Shown here one piece after another: positions 44,440-55,042 of a DNA stretch of 64,000 nt. The DNA is from Bactericera cockerelli (taxonomy: Eukaryota; Arthropoda; Insecta; Hemiptera; Triozidae). The translations under genes and the position numbers were made by a program. A model generated the notes under the pieces. It was not told the DNA's origin and searched no databases. It saw nothing but the letters and a program-made list of their open reading frames with translations. The number at the start of each line of letters is the position of its first letter. Position 1 is the stretch's first letter. The stretch covers positions 28,551,755-28,615,754 of the forward strand of contig CM044958.1 of the NCBI GenBank assembly GCA_024516035.1, in the 5' to 3' direction.

Positions 44440-47400
44440 AAATAAATTAAGATTGAAGAAAATACTTTGTTTCATAAATGAGGGCGGAGGGAGAGAAGAG
44501 CATAAACATTCCATGTTAAATCTATTACTCACTCAGGACTATTCTTTGAAGATTTCAGAAGGTTTATGTTGATCTTAATATCTTTGACTATAATGTTGAA
44601 AAGGAATTTTCCCACAGACGACAGTACAGACGTGGGCCATACAGTTTCTGAAGCGTTCTGTAAGAATAAAAAAAAAAAAAATCAGTTATTACTTTAATTA
44701 AAATCAGTTATACCAAATTCACTTAATTTTAATACTTAAAAGATAACTTTACTTTACTTAATTAAAATCTTTTCCACATAAATATTTATATTAATATTAA
44801 TACAAAATTTGGTCGAAAAAATCGTCAAATACACCAAAAATCTGTTACTGTCAAAAAAAAGATCAAATTCAGGGTAGTTCTAACAAATGAGTTTAGAAAT
44901 GCAAATGTAATAAATTAGAAGAAGAAAAAAAAAAAATATTCAAATTTTAAAATAGCCTTTAAAAATTAAAGTGACCTTATTCATTAAATATTTTATATAC
45001 CACGCGTTCAAAGTTAAACCGAACACTTTTGTTTACCTAATTATGTTTCATGAATTTGACTGAACAAAACAGCATTATGTTGGAGTTTTACAAAATTTGG
45101 TAAAATCAAATTTCGAAAACCAAATTTCGAGCATTTCATTTGGCTCACCAGACTAGGGCCGTCTTGAAGTTCATGTAGCAGCAGTTGCCAGCGCTGTCTG
45201 GTATTAGCGCAGGAAGGCGAAGACTGCGGGTTCATGTACCATTCGCAATATTTCTCATACAGTTCAATTTGTTTGGATAAAATGCCTGTCTTTGTTTTCT
45301 TATTAATAGAATATCTGAAATTATGAAAATAAAATGGTCAAACATTAGAAGTGTTCATACTGTGGATAGTAAATAATAATAATTCTGTGTCCGTGAGATA
45401 GGTATTGATACCTAAATCACGGTGGTGAGAGGATTATATGGAAGTCCAGATCCAATGTCTAGGCTCCTTTCAGGTCCATTGATTCTATTTGGTTTTAACG
45501 TCCTGACTTGAGATAGACAGGACGGGGGTTCTACCCTCCATTCGCTGGGAATCGTACCAGCTACCCACATTAACCTCACCCAGCCAGGGTAGGGCCGGAA
45601 TTGCCAGCCTCACATGTTCGGAGGGAACACAATTTTTTATGCGAAAAGTCTGCTCCAACCGGGAATCGAACTCAGGATCTCTGAACTACGGGTAGAAGGC
45701 ACAACCGTTGCGCCACGGAGGCTGGCTGGATAGTAAATGAACACATAAGAAAAATAATTAGAGATGTGTTTGATGGGCTGGCGAAGCGGCGGGTGTAACC
45801 ACTGTGACCCGCTAGTTTATAAATAAATAAAGAAAATTTGGTACAGTATTAAAAAAAAAATATTGAAGAATCAACAGACTTTACTCACTTATTGTAAACT
45901 TGTCGTCCTATATTTCTGTAGAGTGTTGACAGGGTAGGGCTGTAGTAGTCAGATCCATGAATCAGCCTCACCACTTCCTAAGACACACAGAATAAAAAAT
46001 ATATTGACATATCTATTTCCTTAGATGATTAAATTTCTTGATATATCTGAAGAAAGTATAGAATTTTCAATGTGTCTTGAAGTTTAGTCCCAAAATATCT
46101 AGTTTTACATTCCTAGTAATTATTTTGTATTTTTTAGAACTCAAATATGCAAGACAAATAAGTCGGGTATACCGTAATATTGCTTTTTATTGCAGCTGGT
46201 AAATTATTTGTATTATAGTGTAAATTGTCAAATATGTGTACATGATATAAGAGGAGAAAAAAGAAGAAAGTATTAAAAAAAGACAATAAAATGGCAACTG
46301 AAGCAGCTTTTACCGAGGATTAAATTTTACTTACAGCAAGGATTATGTCAACATACTGATCAGTAGTCAAAACTTGTAGGAAAGGGTAAATGTTCACGTT
46401 TCGGTAGGTCTTCATCTTGTTGTGCTGAGTTCGAATCACGCTTATGTCACGCTCAAAAGCTTCTCGTATCGTATGACGCCACTGATCTTTCGTTTTCTCG
46501 AATATTTTTCTCTGAAAACGTGACATTATTACGATTAGACAGAATCAATTTTAAAACTAAACATATCTTTGAGGTGTAAATGAACGTTCTTTTTAAAGTT
46601 AGTATTCCAAGTCATTTTTTACTACATTATGAACAATTTCATTAACATTTAAGATAATGAAAAAATCATCCCTCATTTTCAAAGTATTCCAAAACTTTAT
46701 TTATTTGTTTCTTAAGTAGATGGAACAGTCTGAAACGTGTGACTTTGACAGAGGAACAATTATACAAGTTCGAACGGAATACAGGAGATACCAAACAAAT
46801 TTACTAACTAATTTATAATTATTGAAGTAACTTGATACTTAGAAATATTAATTATGGAACAACAATTTATTCTTTGTATTCCTAGGTCAAAGACAACTTA
46901 AGGCACGGATTCTGATTGCTTTGTGTGGAAGAGAAATTGCTTGTTATATAAACATAATGAAGAGGTGCAAAAATCAACAGGATTCATGGGAGACATGCTT
47001 ACGTATTCCTCTATCCTATGTTCCGGATCACCGGTGTCCTCACTGCTGATGGACTTCACACACACGCTGCCATGCACTTCCTTGCTGATCTGATCTCTGG
47101 CCCCAGACAGAACAGAGGCAAAGTCCAGAACATCTGCAGCAGGACATATCCAGCCTGACTGGCTCTGAAGATAATAAACAAGACAAGTATCAGCTTGAGA
47201 ATGAATTTCAGTACTGATTTAGAATGTTAATCAAGATGCTACAACTTTGTCTTCAAGCTGACATTGCCCATAAGATCCTCTGAAACTCTTTTTATATAGC
47301 TAGGTACTCGTATTTAAATTCAAATAAATACATACAAACAACAATTCCTAAATGCAATTTCTCAATTTGCACCAGTTCTCAATCACTCACTGAAGTTAAG

Positions 47401-47899
47401 TAACGTCCAGCGAGACTAGGACTTGGATGTGTGAATAGTTTGAACCCTCGTGATGCTGTCTTCTTCTGGCCCCACTCTGGGTGAGTGATAATAAAAAAAG
47501 AATGTTTTGAAAGTTTACTTGAAAGGTTGGCACTAGAACATAAAAGATTTTTGATAATATAGAGTGAGTCATTTTAAGTGACGCAGTAAAAACCTATTCA
47601 GAGATCATTTTTATAACTCACAGGGGGACATTTAATGGCGACCTTTGCGAATCTACCAAGGTTGATATTGGTCGAAATGATATTGATACCAAGGTTGATA
47701 TTTGTCCAAGGATCCGATCTTCACGGACAACTTCAGGATCTTCAATGGATCGACCTAAATTTTATTATCAGATTCTCTGTTAAATTTTGATCTTATGTTA
47801 AATATTCAATCCATGATTCTGAAGTTGACCTTGAAATGATCTTGAAGGTCAACCTTGGCAGATTTGAATCTTTTCTCTCTCTCTCTCTCTCTCTCTTTT

Positions 47900-47993
<94 letters not shown>

Positions 47994-50900
47994 CTCTTAC
48001 CTGGTTAAGCTCCGTGAGTAGTTCACAGTTATAGTCCAGTATAGGTGTAGGTATGTGAGGAGTAAATTTTGGATGTATCTGATGAACGGCTTCAAGTATC
48101 ACATCTCGCTGATCTCCAATGAAGTGGCATTTAGTGAATAGGTCATGAAAGCTTAAACCCTGCCATAAAAGACAATTAAATTAGGTTACTACTCCCTTAC
48201 ATTAACAAACTATTCAGACAAGGAAACAGACTTCAGAATTTCAGATCGAGACCATGCTTAGTATATCAAGCTACCGTGTTTTATCTTTTTAATGTCTAAA
48301 GATGGAGACTTGAAATTTAAAATGTATTTTATGTTGTTGTTGTTGCAACAACAACAAAAATGATAACCTTGTGTTGGGACTATTTAAAGTCTCCAACTTT
48401 CTAAAAAGATAAAAATCTGTCCCAGGTCTTTTCGAACATTCTGTATACTAAAACTCATAAATTCTAGGATATCCTAGATTGTGAATGCAAGTTTTTTTTA
48501 ACTTTCCTATTGTGGCAGGGTTCTCATTAATGAGCTCTTCCACCCAACCGAGTTCAGGCTGTTTGAGAGAGAGAACAAATGGTAAAAATTGAAAGAAGTA
48601 GTAAACGATGAGTAGTATGAGTGGTCATTTCTAGTTTATTGATAAAAAAAGCAGTAATCCTACTCACATGATGTTTCATCTGCTGTTCCAAAGAGGCTAT
48701 CTGTTCCGTATACTTGTGATTGATCAGCTTTCTACCAAGACATTCTAGTACCGCCGCAAATGTTTGAATGTTCGGCTTGAGACAGTCTGGATGCTGATGC
48801 AGCACAATGTCGAAAATCTCCTTCACCTTGTCTAGTTTGGACTGGAGATGATGATAAATAATAAATTTTATGTTTGGTACCGTATAAACGCGACGTAAAA
48901 GGTAAGAAATGCCTGCGGACATGCTAGCCACTTGGAAAATCACATGTACGCAATTCCTCAGAGTATTCGTCAGTCTAAAATCTTTGTCGGTAAGATATTC
49001 CCAGTTTTCTCTCATTTATTTCTTTCCGTGTCAAATTCAAACCAGCTACCTTCAATACAGTCCATTAACTTTTCCACCACTCGTTCTTTCTATGTTGTAA
49101 CAAACAGTTATTATTAATTAATCATAGGATTTAGAAATAAATAACTAGGGCCCAATTAATAGACAGAATCAAGATCTTAAATTATGACTTAGCATTGCAA
49201 TACGCAAAATCTAGCCTTAGCTCTACAGAGGTATTACAAAAACGTCTATTAATTCCGCCCTGAGTGTTGTAAGATCAAATACTACTTGTATAACTTGCAC
49301 AGAAAAAATAGGCTGTCTGTTAAAGTTATTGACACGTCACTTGTAGAAAATTTATATTTAAGAAACCCCAACTAGAGATAAACTACCAAAATTTCACACC
49401 AAAAAATTCTTTATTTTGAAATACAATAAGAAGTTTTAAATGTTTTAGACCAAAAGTCAGGGTTTTTTATGAAGCAAAATTTATAATGTTAAAAAATGAG
49501 CATTTACCTCAGCAGCATAGGCATGTAGAAGAGTATTAAATATATTGATATCCAATACTCGAGCTTTCTTCAGTCTTTTCGGTGTCAGGTAATGTCGGAG
49601 TGTGGTGTATCCGCGATTCAAAAGGCCACAATTAACCTGATATAAGAAAAATAATTATTAATAATTTTATTATGTGAACTTCAGTATAAACAAAGTATTT
49701 GTACACTTTAAATACATATAAAATACTAATACATAATTATACATTTTTAAGTACAAGACTTTTAGCTTGTTCACTGTGTGTCATCTTGAATTTAATTATT
49801 TTAAAGTTTGGGACAGTACTGAATTCTACAGGCTGTCCGCAGTGTCCGCGGAACAGATGAAAATATTTGAAGGGTAGGTCCAGCCTTGGTAAAAAGTTAT
49901 GGCCCAATTAATGTTTTAATTTTAGTTAAAACCACGGGCTTTAACCTCGCCTTGGTTCACTACATATTCTATTGTGTTTTTTTTTTTTTCAGGTCCTATT
50001 TTGTTGAATGTATCATGTAGTTGACCAATAAAGTGTTAAATAATAATAATAATAATGATTTTTCCCACAGGTTTATGAGGTTGCTTGGATTGTGGCACGT
50101 TTTTCATGAAATCATGATCAGTCGGTAATGTGTCAAATACAGTTGGTTGCATCTACAAAGAGATAGGTATTCAATCAAAAGTTCACGATATTTGAAAAAA
50201 TCAATTTTCTCTTTCTTTGAATAGTGAGTAGCTTTACCATGATAAGTTTGTTCATCATCACTGGCCCAGTTATATGATAGTGGGGAGTTAAAAAGACACA
50301 ATAAAAAAAGGATTTTAATAAAAAGAAATGGTTTAGTACCAAGATAACTTGGTCGCAAACAAGATATCACTACCTTAATTGGCCAAAACTTTTTGGATAG
50401 GAGCGCTGGAACTTGGCCCTTTTTTCAAAGGGGTACTTTTTTTAAGGAATTACTTTAACCCCAGAATTCTCAAACAATTGAGTACATTTACTTTAATTCT
50501 CCTTAAAAGTTCGAAGTGTTTCAAATAACCAAGCACACGTTGATAACACCCATGTAGTAACTACCTACGAAAAAATACCAAAGATTCACCCGGTTTTTCA
50601 AAACTTTATAGCTTTGGTTCTATTGACCATGGAGCTATGTGAAATTTGGAACATATGATTGACTAATTGACTCAATGACTGACAGATCATCAAAATTATG
50701 AAGTACTTCCTGACTACCTTGAAAACTGAAATTTTGCACTTCAACTGCTGTTAAACGGTCTTGTTTTGTGGAGCATATACTCGCCTTTATCAACAGCTTT
50801 TAAATTGAAATCTGAACTATTCAGAATGTTGTTCTGGACTTACTAAGAAAAAGATAAAACGGGCATTTTGGTGTCGGATTAGGGAGAAATTTTGGTCAAA

Positions 50901-53900
50901 GTAATGAAACCCAAATATTTATTTGGAATGCATTAACCTTAAAAGATTTTAGAGGCCTATGTCGAAATAGTAGGAAAAAATTACGATTTCAACTTTTAGT
51001 GAGACAGTGCCATACAATTGAATAGGCTGGGGAGTTTTCTTGGGGGATTTTTTTTTTAAATATTATAAATTTATCAGATGTAATAGAAGAAAAAAATTAA
51101 AAATATTGAAGTGACCTACCTCAAATAAGTAACTTCATCTTAATATATAAATGTCAAAGTCACTGACTGACCACTGACTGATCATCGCACTACAGCCCAA
51201 ACCGTAAGTCCTAGGAAGCTGAAATTTGGTAGGTAACTTTGTCTTATAGTCTAGATTTGCAATAAGACGGGATTTTTCGAAATTCCCACTACAACACCTG
51301 CGATTGGCGAAAAAGGATTTTTTGCTTTCACGGCCATGCCTCGGCCCGCAAAGCGGGCGACAGCCTGCTTGTAAAAATATAATATCAATTAAGGTACTTA
51401 CACAGGCATCAATATAAGCCGATAAAGTTTGATTGAGAACAGACTCCTTAGCTAATTTTTCTTGCTCTAACAGAAGATGCTTTTGATTGGCTTTTTCTTC
51501 TACTTTCTTATTGATGCTCTTTATAGTCTGATCCATCACTTTTGAGCTGATTTTAGTTTCTTTCCTTAAAGCAAATTAAATAACCATCAACACCTTTCAT
51601 CAACATCAACACCGTACAAAAAGATACTCATTAGATTATTCTAAATAATATGTAACTTAACAAGAAATTGATAACAGATTTTTTTTTTTTTTCAAATACA
51701 AATATAACAATAACATACATAGTAAATTCGAATAATCATTAACTCATTTTTGTCCCTTGATATTTAATTCATTATTATATGTCAAGACCATTTGTCAACA
51801 AAAAAAAAACAACAAATAGATAGAATGCAGTTAGGGGTAAAATTTCATAAATGTCGAAATTTTATATTTTAGGTATTGAAAATATGTGTAAAGTCAACAA
51901 TTAAAGTGATTACAGTGTTTTTTTGCTTCTCATTATGAGCTCTCTCATGGGTTGAATAAAAATGGTAACAAAAAAGATGGCTGCAAAAAAGATTCTAGAA
52001 TCAACTGTTGAAATTTAAATTTTAACTTTAATGTTGATCCAACCAATATTAAGGTACCAATTAAAATTGAATCCTATGGAACAAATATTCATTATTTAAT
52101 GCTCAACTAGAAGTTCAATGGTCAATAAATATTTGTGAGAACATTAACACTGTCTAAATTATTAGCCCTTGATATTAATACTTACAAGTTACAAAAATTT
52201 ATGGAGTCCATACTATCACAAAAACCAATCTCACTGGGTAATTCTGGGCTACTATTATTGCACTGAAGCTCTTTTAGTTTTGCTACATGTTTATCTGGCT
52301 TCTCATTTTGTACAAGATGAATCTGGGATGATTTCAGAGTCCTTATTTGGGTCTCTACAAGTTTGCTGCTATTTTGATTCACTGGAATTTTAAAATAATA
52401 AATAAAAAAAATTGTGGTAGAAAATGTTTTGAGCATTAACCTCACCTGGTGGTTACCTTCCACTAGCTAGAGAGTATTATTATTTTTTTTTAGATAATAG
52501 GTTATTAAAAGGAATAAGTTGTAAAGTGTGTGAGTGGAAACTCAGCCAACTTCTTCTAGTACTTGTGAGGAGGGTGAGTTAGTAAACATACAAAAGTCCT
52601 GACGTCTAGGATGGGAGGAAACAGTGTTAGGGGGGTTAGAGGTGGTTTAAGGAGTGCCCATTATAGAATTTTTATCTCAAGAAAGCAACATTTTTGTAAA
52701 AAAAACTTTTGTGTGGTAACATGAAAGCAAATAAAATTTGGGAGAATTTTGATTCTATGTTGCTTTGAAAAAATTCTAGCTGTTGGTGAGATATATACTC
52801 CAAGAAAAAGGAACTATTTTGAGGAGCTCCAACAATGACTTTTAAACTTATTTTTATTGATTATGGTGTTTTACCTATACACATTAAGAGGGGGTTGATT
52901 CCCATATTTTTTTGATATCTTCAAGCTTGAAGTTAACATCAAAGTCTGCCAACCACTGATATAAGAATTGCACCACTGGCAGGTCCACCAATGACATTTA
53001 TGACAAAATTCTCTTGGATAAGTGGATTTTATGTATGGTTTAGGATAGATCAACTCTCATACTATTTTTGATATCTTTAACTGCTTAGCCAAAACCCTAA
53101 AATTGATCAAAAATATGAATTTTGGCATATTTTCATGGATGGATAACTAAAAAATTGATTTTATTTGATCTTATACTACTAAAACACAACTAATTTACTG
53201 GAAGAACAACATAAAATGAATATCTATCAAACAAACCTTGCAACACTTCAATCATTTTTCTTCTTGTAGGTTTTCTGTTTTTCTTCAATACAAACTTGAG
53301 CAAGGCTGCCTTTGCAGATTGTTTTCTAGTTTGTTCACATTGAATTGAACCAGTTGGTACATCTGAAATAATACATTTCAAAATTACAGAATTATTGAAG
53401 TTATACTTCATCTGTCTTTTTCAAACAAAAACAATAGGCACTAACTTTATTATAGAAACAGCAGCCTTGGCTTAATATAATGTGGAATGGCCTAGAAACT
53501 CAGAAAAGCACTGTCTGTCTGGTTGCAGCTGGGTCATTAACTTGTGGCGGGCATATGAAAAACGTAATATGGGTCCAATTCTTATGTCATCAAGTACATG
53601 GATGAAACCAGTGCCATAATGGGGAAAGGTCCCCGGGGATTCATAGGTTTTAGGTGTAGTTTATGGGGGGTCAATCATCATACATTTTTTTTATATCTGC
53701 AACCGTATAGCCAGAATGCCAGTATCCACCCACCACCAGATAAAATTTTGCCACTGATAGCTCTTAAAACTATTTTATAGATATAAAACTTGGATTTGTC
53801 TTTTATAAGTATGGTTTATGGGGGTCTAACCCTGCACTAATTTTCAGTCTGACAAGCTATTCTAGCCAAATTGACCAAAAACAATGTCTTTCTTTTTGTA

Positions 53901-54493
53901 ATTTGGGCAGTTTAAATAGTAAAATATTCAAAATTTCAGGGCTTAATCATTTTCTTAAATCATTCAAAGAATTCTCTGAAAGTTTCATAAGAATTGATCC
54001 GAAAATGGCCCTTCGATGAGATCAACATGCACCCGTACAAATGGCTGGGTCAAGACATGACTGCTGGTTCCCAGCTCATGTTGATTTAGCATCACATGAT
54101 CAATTTCAACCAATCAAAGAGCTTCAAATTTAAAATGTGACAGTAAATCTATATGTGCTTGGACCCAGCCATTAAGTCTTGACCTGGCCATTAGTCTTTA
54201 ATGTCAACTGACCTTGCCAACCCCTGAGCATTTGTGTTAAGTTTCTGACATCCCTAGAAATTTTTCCTTTTCAAATACAAATTCTAGGGAATATGCTCAC
54301 AAACTCAGTGACATGATGGCTCAAAATTTCAAACACATTTTGGGTAATTTTTTCCAACACAAGGAGTATACTAGTAGTTGAAAATTGTCTTACCTTTCAG
54401 AGATTTAAAAACTATAGTTTGACCTGATGGAATTGAATGGTATATTTTCTTGGAAAATATTTTTAGGGGGCAAAGTTGTAGCATTCTGATCAT
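31911..54493 (-). CDS. POLRMT: Mitochondrial DNA-directed RNA polymerase (23 coding exons)
   Basis: Single-subunit T7-like polymerase that transcribes mtDNA and primes its replication. Exons 5' to 3': 54493-54394, 53362-53237, 52381-52186, 51564-51402, 49636-49508, 48841-48668, 48159-48001, 47164-47003, 46511-46335, 45977-45889, 45314-45149, 44657-44533, 43632-43451, 43149-42995, 42229-42008, 41367-41267, 41051-40877, 39059-38814, 37222-37063, 36319-36040, 35752-35581, 34357-34266, 32043-31911. All are GT-AG; the sum is 3684 nt, 1227 residues (human 1230). The N-terminus [20 protein letters not shown] is a basic, amphipathic targeting peptide. PPR-like text is in exons 5-6 ([31 protein letters not shown]). 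Catalytic motifs: [12 protein letters not shown] (788), [19 protein letters not shown] with D909, [15 protein letters not shown] with K978 and Y986, VHDCFWTHP with D1139, and C-terminus SVYFFS. No frameshift or missing catalytic residue. Several introns carry SINEs close to splice sites. Confidence 0.96.
32118..32756 (+). mobile_element. Repeat family R, longest copy
   Basis: Starts TACTTTCCTTATCCTATAAT and ends with ATAAGGAAAGTTGTGTGATA, so ACTTTCCTTAT / ATAAGGAAAGT form short inverted ends. It contains GTCTGTCTGTCTGTGTGTGA, GATATCTCAAGAACGGCAAG and CCCCAATTTACCGGTATTTT. Noncoding. In the last POLRMT intron, on the opposite strand. Confidence 0.65.
32806..33121 (-). mobile_element. SINE family D head (32806-32917) next to SINE family C (32930-33121)
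   Basis: On the minus strand, 32917-32806 reads GAGCCTCTGTGGCGTAATGG, ACTACTGCCCGTAGTCC and GATCCCCGGTTGGAGCAGGC (family D). Positions 33121-32930 read GGCACTGGTAGTCAAGTGGT, GGTTCGAATCCCACCCAGTG and a tail region with TGAGCATTAAC (family C). Both sit in the last POLRMT intron. Confidence 0.75.
33470..33520 (-). mobile_element. tRNA-like SINE head fragment
   Basis: On the minus strand a B-box-like GTGGGTTTAATCCC is preceded by GACCTGCGCGCACCGC. It is too short to assign to a family. Confidence 0.35.
33816..33863 (+). repeat. (AC)n microsatellite
   Basis: About 24 uninterrupted AC units, then CACATACATACATACA. Last POLRMT intron. Confidence 0.95.
34928..35085 (+). mobile_element. tRNA-derived SINE, family F
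   Basis: The head CCCGGTAGCCCAGTGGTCAA gives an A-box, and GACGCGGGTTGAAAAACC a weak B-box. The body includes ATGACCAGTTATCCTACTCG and TACTGCTGGAATAATGCGAC. A reverse copy is at 42400-42600. Confidence 0.7.
35196..35580 (-). repeat. 77-bp minisatellite made from the POLRMT exon 21 donor edge
   Basis: Unit starts occur at 35338, 35415, 35492 and 35570 (periods 77, 77, 78), with a partial unit at 35196-35217. In gene orientation each unit contains the last ~30 bases of exon 21 (TGCCTCTGTGCATGTTATGA), its GT donor (AACAAG|GTAGGTGG) and about 35 bases of intron. The copy at 35570-35620 is attached to the full exon. Use of any downstream donor would add out-of-frame sequence with an early TGA. 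Confidence 0.9.
35215..35330. mobile_element. MITE M1, left end lost, inside the 77-bp array
   Basis: Matches 17045-17150, including TACAGTACGCAATCCGTGAC and CACAGAGGTATTACAAAAAC, ending GTCTATTAATTTCGCCC. Array sequence lies on both sides, so the insertion is younger than at least part of the array. Confidence 0.7.
36400..37020 (+). repeat. Repeat family R1 copy
   Basis: Shares CAAAATTTCATCAAAATCGG, GTTCACGAGATATAAGCG and GGTTTCCGAGATTTGCGTTA with 60310-60990 plus 62232-62290, and with the reverse copy at 16850-17205. Noncoding, in the POLRMT intron between exons 19 and 20. Confidence 0.6.
37350..38700. repeat. POLRMT intron 18: SINE-like and unclassified repeats
   Basis: 37590-37675 has a reverse tRNA-like head (GGGAATTGAACCACCGACCT). 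37800-38330 is the inverted relative of 50330-51050 (AAAAGGGCCAAGTTCCAGAA, TTGGCCAAGTTATC). The remainder is AT-rich with nothing recognised. Confidence 0.5.
39040..39400 (-). repeat. 63-bp minisatellite made from the POLRMT exon 18 acceptor edge
   Basis: Six units with exact 63-base spacing (GCGG marks at 39054, 39117, 39180, 39243, 39306, 39369), plus a diverged seventh near 39540-39590. In gene orientation each unit has TATTCCTAG|GGCCGCATGT, the intron 17 acceptor and the first ~18 coding bases of exon 18. The unit nearest the gene body is the real exon start. Because 63 is a multiple of three and each unit contains TAG at the acceptor, use of an upstream copy would insert in-frame stops. 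Confidence 0.92.
40326..40586 (-). pseudogene. LINE ORF2 C-terminal relic
   Basis: 86 codons ending with [29 protein letters not shown] and a stop, the usual C-terminal pattern of jockey/CR1-like reverse transcriptases. Same strand as POLRMT, in intron 17. No upstream reverse transcriptase motifs. Confidence 0.5.
41840..42000 (-). mobile_element. SINE family G, reverse, abutting a splice donor
   Basis: On the minus strand it begins CCGCGGACTCGTAACCGGAA with GATGGTTCGAGTCTTAAGTC (B-box), then CATGGTGGATTTTAGTGAGG, and ends near GGGCCTCCCCCTATGAGGGG. It starts about 6 bases inside POLRMT intron 15, right after the GTGAGTAAA donor. Confidence 0.65.
42130..42174 (+). repeat. G-quadruplex-prone tract in POLRMT exon 15
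   Basis: At least five runs of three or more G within 45 bases on the plus (template) strand. On the coding side it encodes the low-complexity [14 protein letters not shown] linker, at a place where human POLRMT also has a Pro-rich linker. Confidence 0.85.
42400..42600 (-). mobile_element. SINE family F, reverse copy
   Basis: On the minus strand: GTCTGTCCCAGTAGTCCAGT, TGTTCGAATCCCAGCTGGGA (B-box), GACATGACAAGTTATCC and TTGAGCTTTTTGCTGGAATAACG. POLRMT intron 14. Confidence 0.65.
43196..43262 (+). mobile_element. 5S-SINE head fragment
   Basis: GCACGTTGAATACGACAGTT, CACTGTAGTTAAGGAACGTC and CAGCGAGACTAGGA match the 5S-derived head seen at 47370. POLRMT intron 13. Confidence 0.6.
43681..43812 (-). 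mobile_element. Retroelement 3' end with a perfect 21-bp fold-back
   Basis: On the minus strand a 3' tail TCCTATTTTGTTGAATGTATG, then ACCAATAAAGAG and (TAA)n, matches the plus-strand copy at 49925-50062. Arms 43768-43788 and 43792-43812 (CCAATGGGCGAGGTTAAAGCC) are exact inverted repeats with a 3-base loop. Confidence 0.75.
43813..44532. repeat. POLRMT intron 12, simple-sequence and palindromic tracts
   Basis: GAA-rich tract 43974-44032, palindrome-rich stretch 44105-44205 (repeated TCAACATGTTGA), and a run of 32 T at 44405-44436. No gene. Confidence 0.6.
45375..45727 (-). mobile_element. SINE family D, full copy with 11-bp target duplication
   Basis: GGATAGTAAAT flanks it at 45364-45374 and 45728-45738. 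Minus-strand head CCTCCGTGGCGCAACGGTTG, B-box GAGTTCGATTCCCGG, central body and GGACACAGAATT tail. It lies in the POLRMT intron between exons 10 and 11. Confidence 0.88.
45770..45825 (+). mobile_element. Helitron 3' end fragment
   Basis: Hairpin arms GCGGGT and ACCCGC are followed by TAGT, giving a CTAG|T end. The 5' end was not found. Confidence 0.4.
47370..47490 (+). mobile_element. 5S-SINE copy
   Basis: TTGCACCAGTTCTCAATCAC, CACTGAAGTTAAGTAACGTC, GACTAGGACTTGGATG (5S internal promoter region), followed by GATGCTGTCTTCTTCTGGCC and CCACTCTGGGTGAG of the body. POLRMT intron 7. Confidence 0.72.
47873..47998 (+). repeat. (CT)n microsatellite at the POLRMT exon 7 donor
   Basis: About 120 bases of CT with few interruptions. 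In gene orientation the intron starts GTAAGAGAGC and runs straight into (GA)n. Confidence 0.95.
49148..49260. mobile_element. MITE M1 copy
   Basis: Begins GGGCCCAATTAATAGAC and ends GTCTATTAATTCCGCCC, with CTACAGAGGTATTACAAAAA inside. Target duplication is unclear. POLRMT intron 5. Confidence 0.75.
49925..50062 (+). mobile_element. Retroelement 3' end with (TAA)n tail
   Basis: GGGCTTTAACCTCGCC, TTCACTACATATTCTATTGT, CCTATTTTGTTGAATGTATC and GACCAATAAAGTG with an AAT tail. It is the opposite-strand partner of 43681-43812. Confidence 0.7.
50330..51050. repeat. Unclassified repeat, inverted relative of 37800-38330
   Basis: Includes TTTTTGGATAGGAGCGCTGG, AACTTGGCCCTTTTTTC and GTTCTATTGACCATGG. 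Noncoding. Confidence 0.5.
51138..51371 (+). mobile_element. Nonautonomous Helitron, family 1
   Basis: 5' TCTTAATATATAAATGTC after a host A; 3' GCGGGCGACAGCCTGC then TTG before T, a decayed hairpin and CTAG end. About 234 bases and close to the copy at 20466-20700. POLRMT intron 4, 31 bases from the exon 4 donor. Confidence 0.78.
52403..53150 (+). repeat. SINE family C tail and repeat R2 (empty-site copy)
   Basis: 52403-52478 has GAGCATTAACCTCACCTGGT and CTTCCACTA (family C tail). 52640-53110 is the R2 repeat; near 52855 it reads TTGATTATGG, where the 28.2-31 kb copy is split by the pogo-like element. Confidence 0.6.
53400..54390. other. POLRMT intron 1
   Basis: AT-rich, with small R2-like text (GGTTTATGGGGGTCTAACCC near 53814). 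I see no clear element or gene. Confidence 0.4.
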
Positions 54494-55042
54494 AATTTAT
54501 TTGAGTATTTCCTATGAGAAGAAATTGCTTTGATATGGAATCTTCATTAATTTAGAGTATTTTTACATATCAGGACAGTTTCACAGAGAGACCCTTACAA
54601 GAAGGCTGACAAGGTTGACTGACTAGTGACTGGTCCCCGGGACAGAATCTCAGAGACTTTTAAAAAACGGTACTCAACAGTACTCACACTCACATTTCAC
54701 ATTTTTTGAAAAAATTGATAAGAAAATCAATTTGAAAATCTCGCGCTCTTGGGAGCTCCATGATTCCAGCCGTCCCACTTCACGCACAAAATTTAGTGAG
54801 TAGGTAGCTTAACAATTCGTTCAATTGTGCTTTTAGAATCTCTATCAAATAAAAAATATTATGATGCTGCCAGAATCACGCTCGCCGAGCAATTTCACAC
54901 AAGAGATTTGGTAGCTATAGTACCTAAACTAATATGTTTGATTTATATGCTTAAAAATGATTTGTGTGCCTTTACAAAGGCCGCTACATTGAAGTTTGTT
55001 GTGGCCAGAATCACGCCACTTTTTTATTTAAAAAAGGCCGTT
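54494..55042. other. POLRMT upstream region
   Basis: Presumed to hold the POLRMT promoter, but I find no TATA or convincing initiator. AGAATCACGC occurs twice (54871, 55009), just outside the inverted-repeat element, and may belong to it. Confidence 0.35.

Noticed and set aside
47806..48102. 98-codon ORF with an Arg-Glu repeat tract
   Set aside because: Its first part is POLRMT exon 7; the RE repeat is translation of the (GA)n microsatellite in the intron.
51135..51539. 134-codon minus-strand ORF
   Set aside because: Only the first third is coding (POLRMT exon 4); the remainder is a Helitron in the intron.
54600..54790. Possible POLRMT first exon beginning MELPRARDF before a GTGAGT donor
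   Set aside because: Its phase does not fit exon 2, whereas 54493-54394 fits in phase and gives a good targeting peptide.
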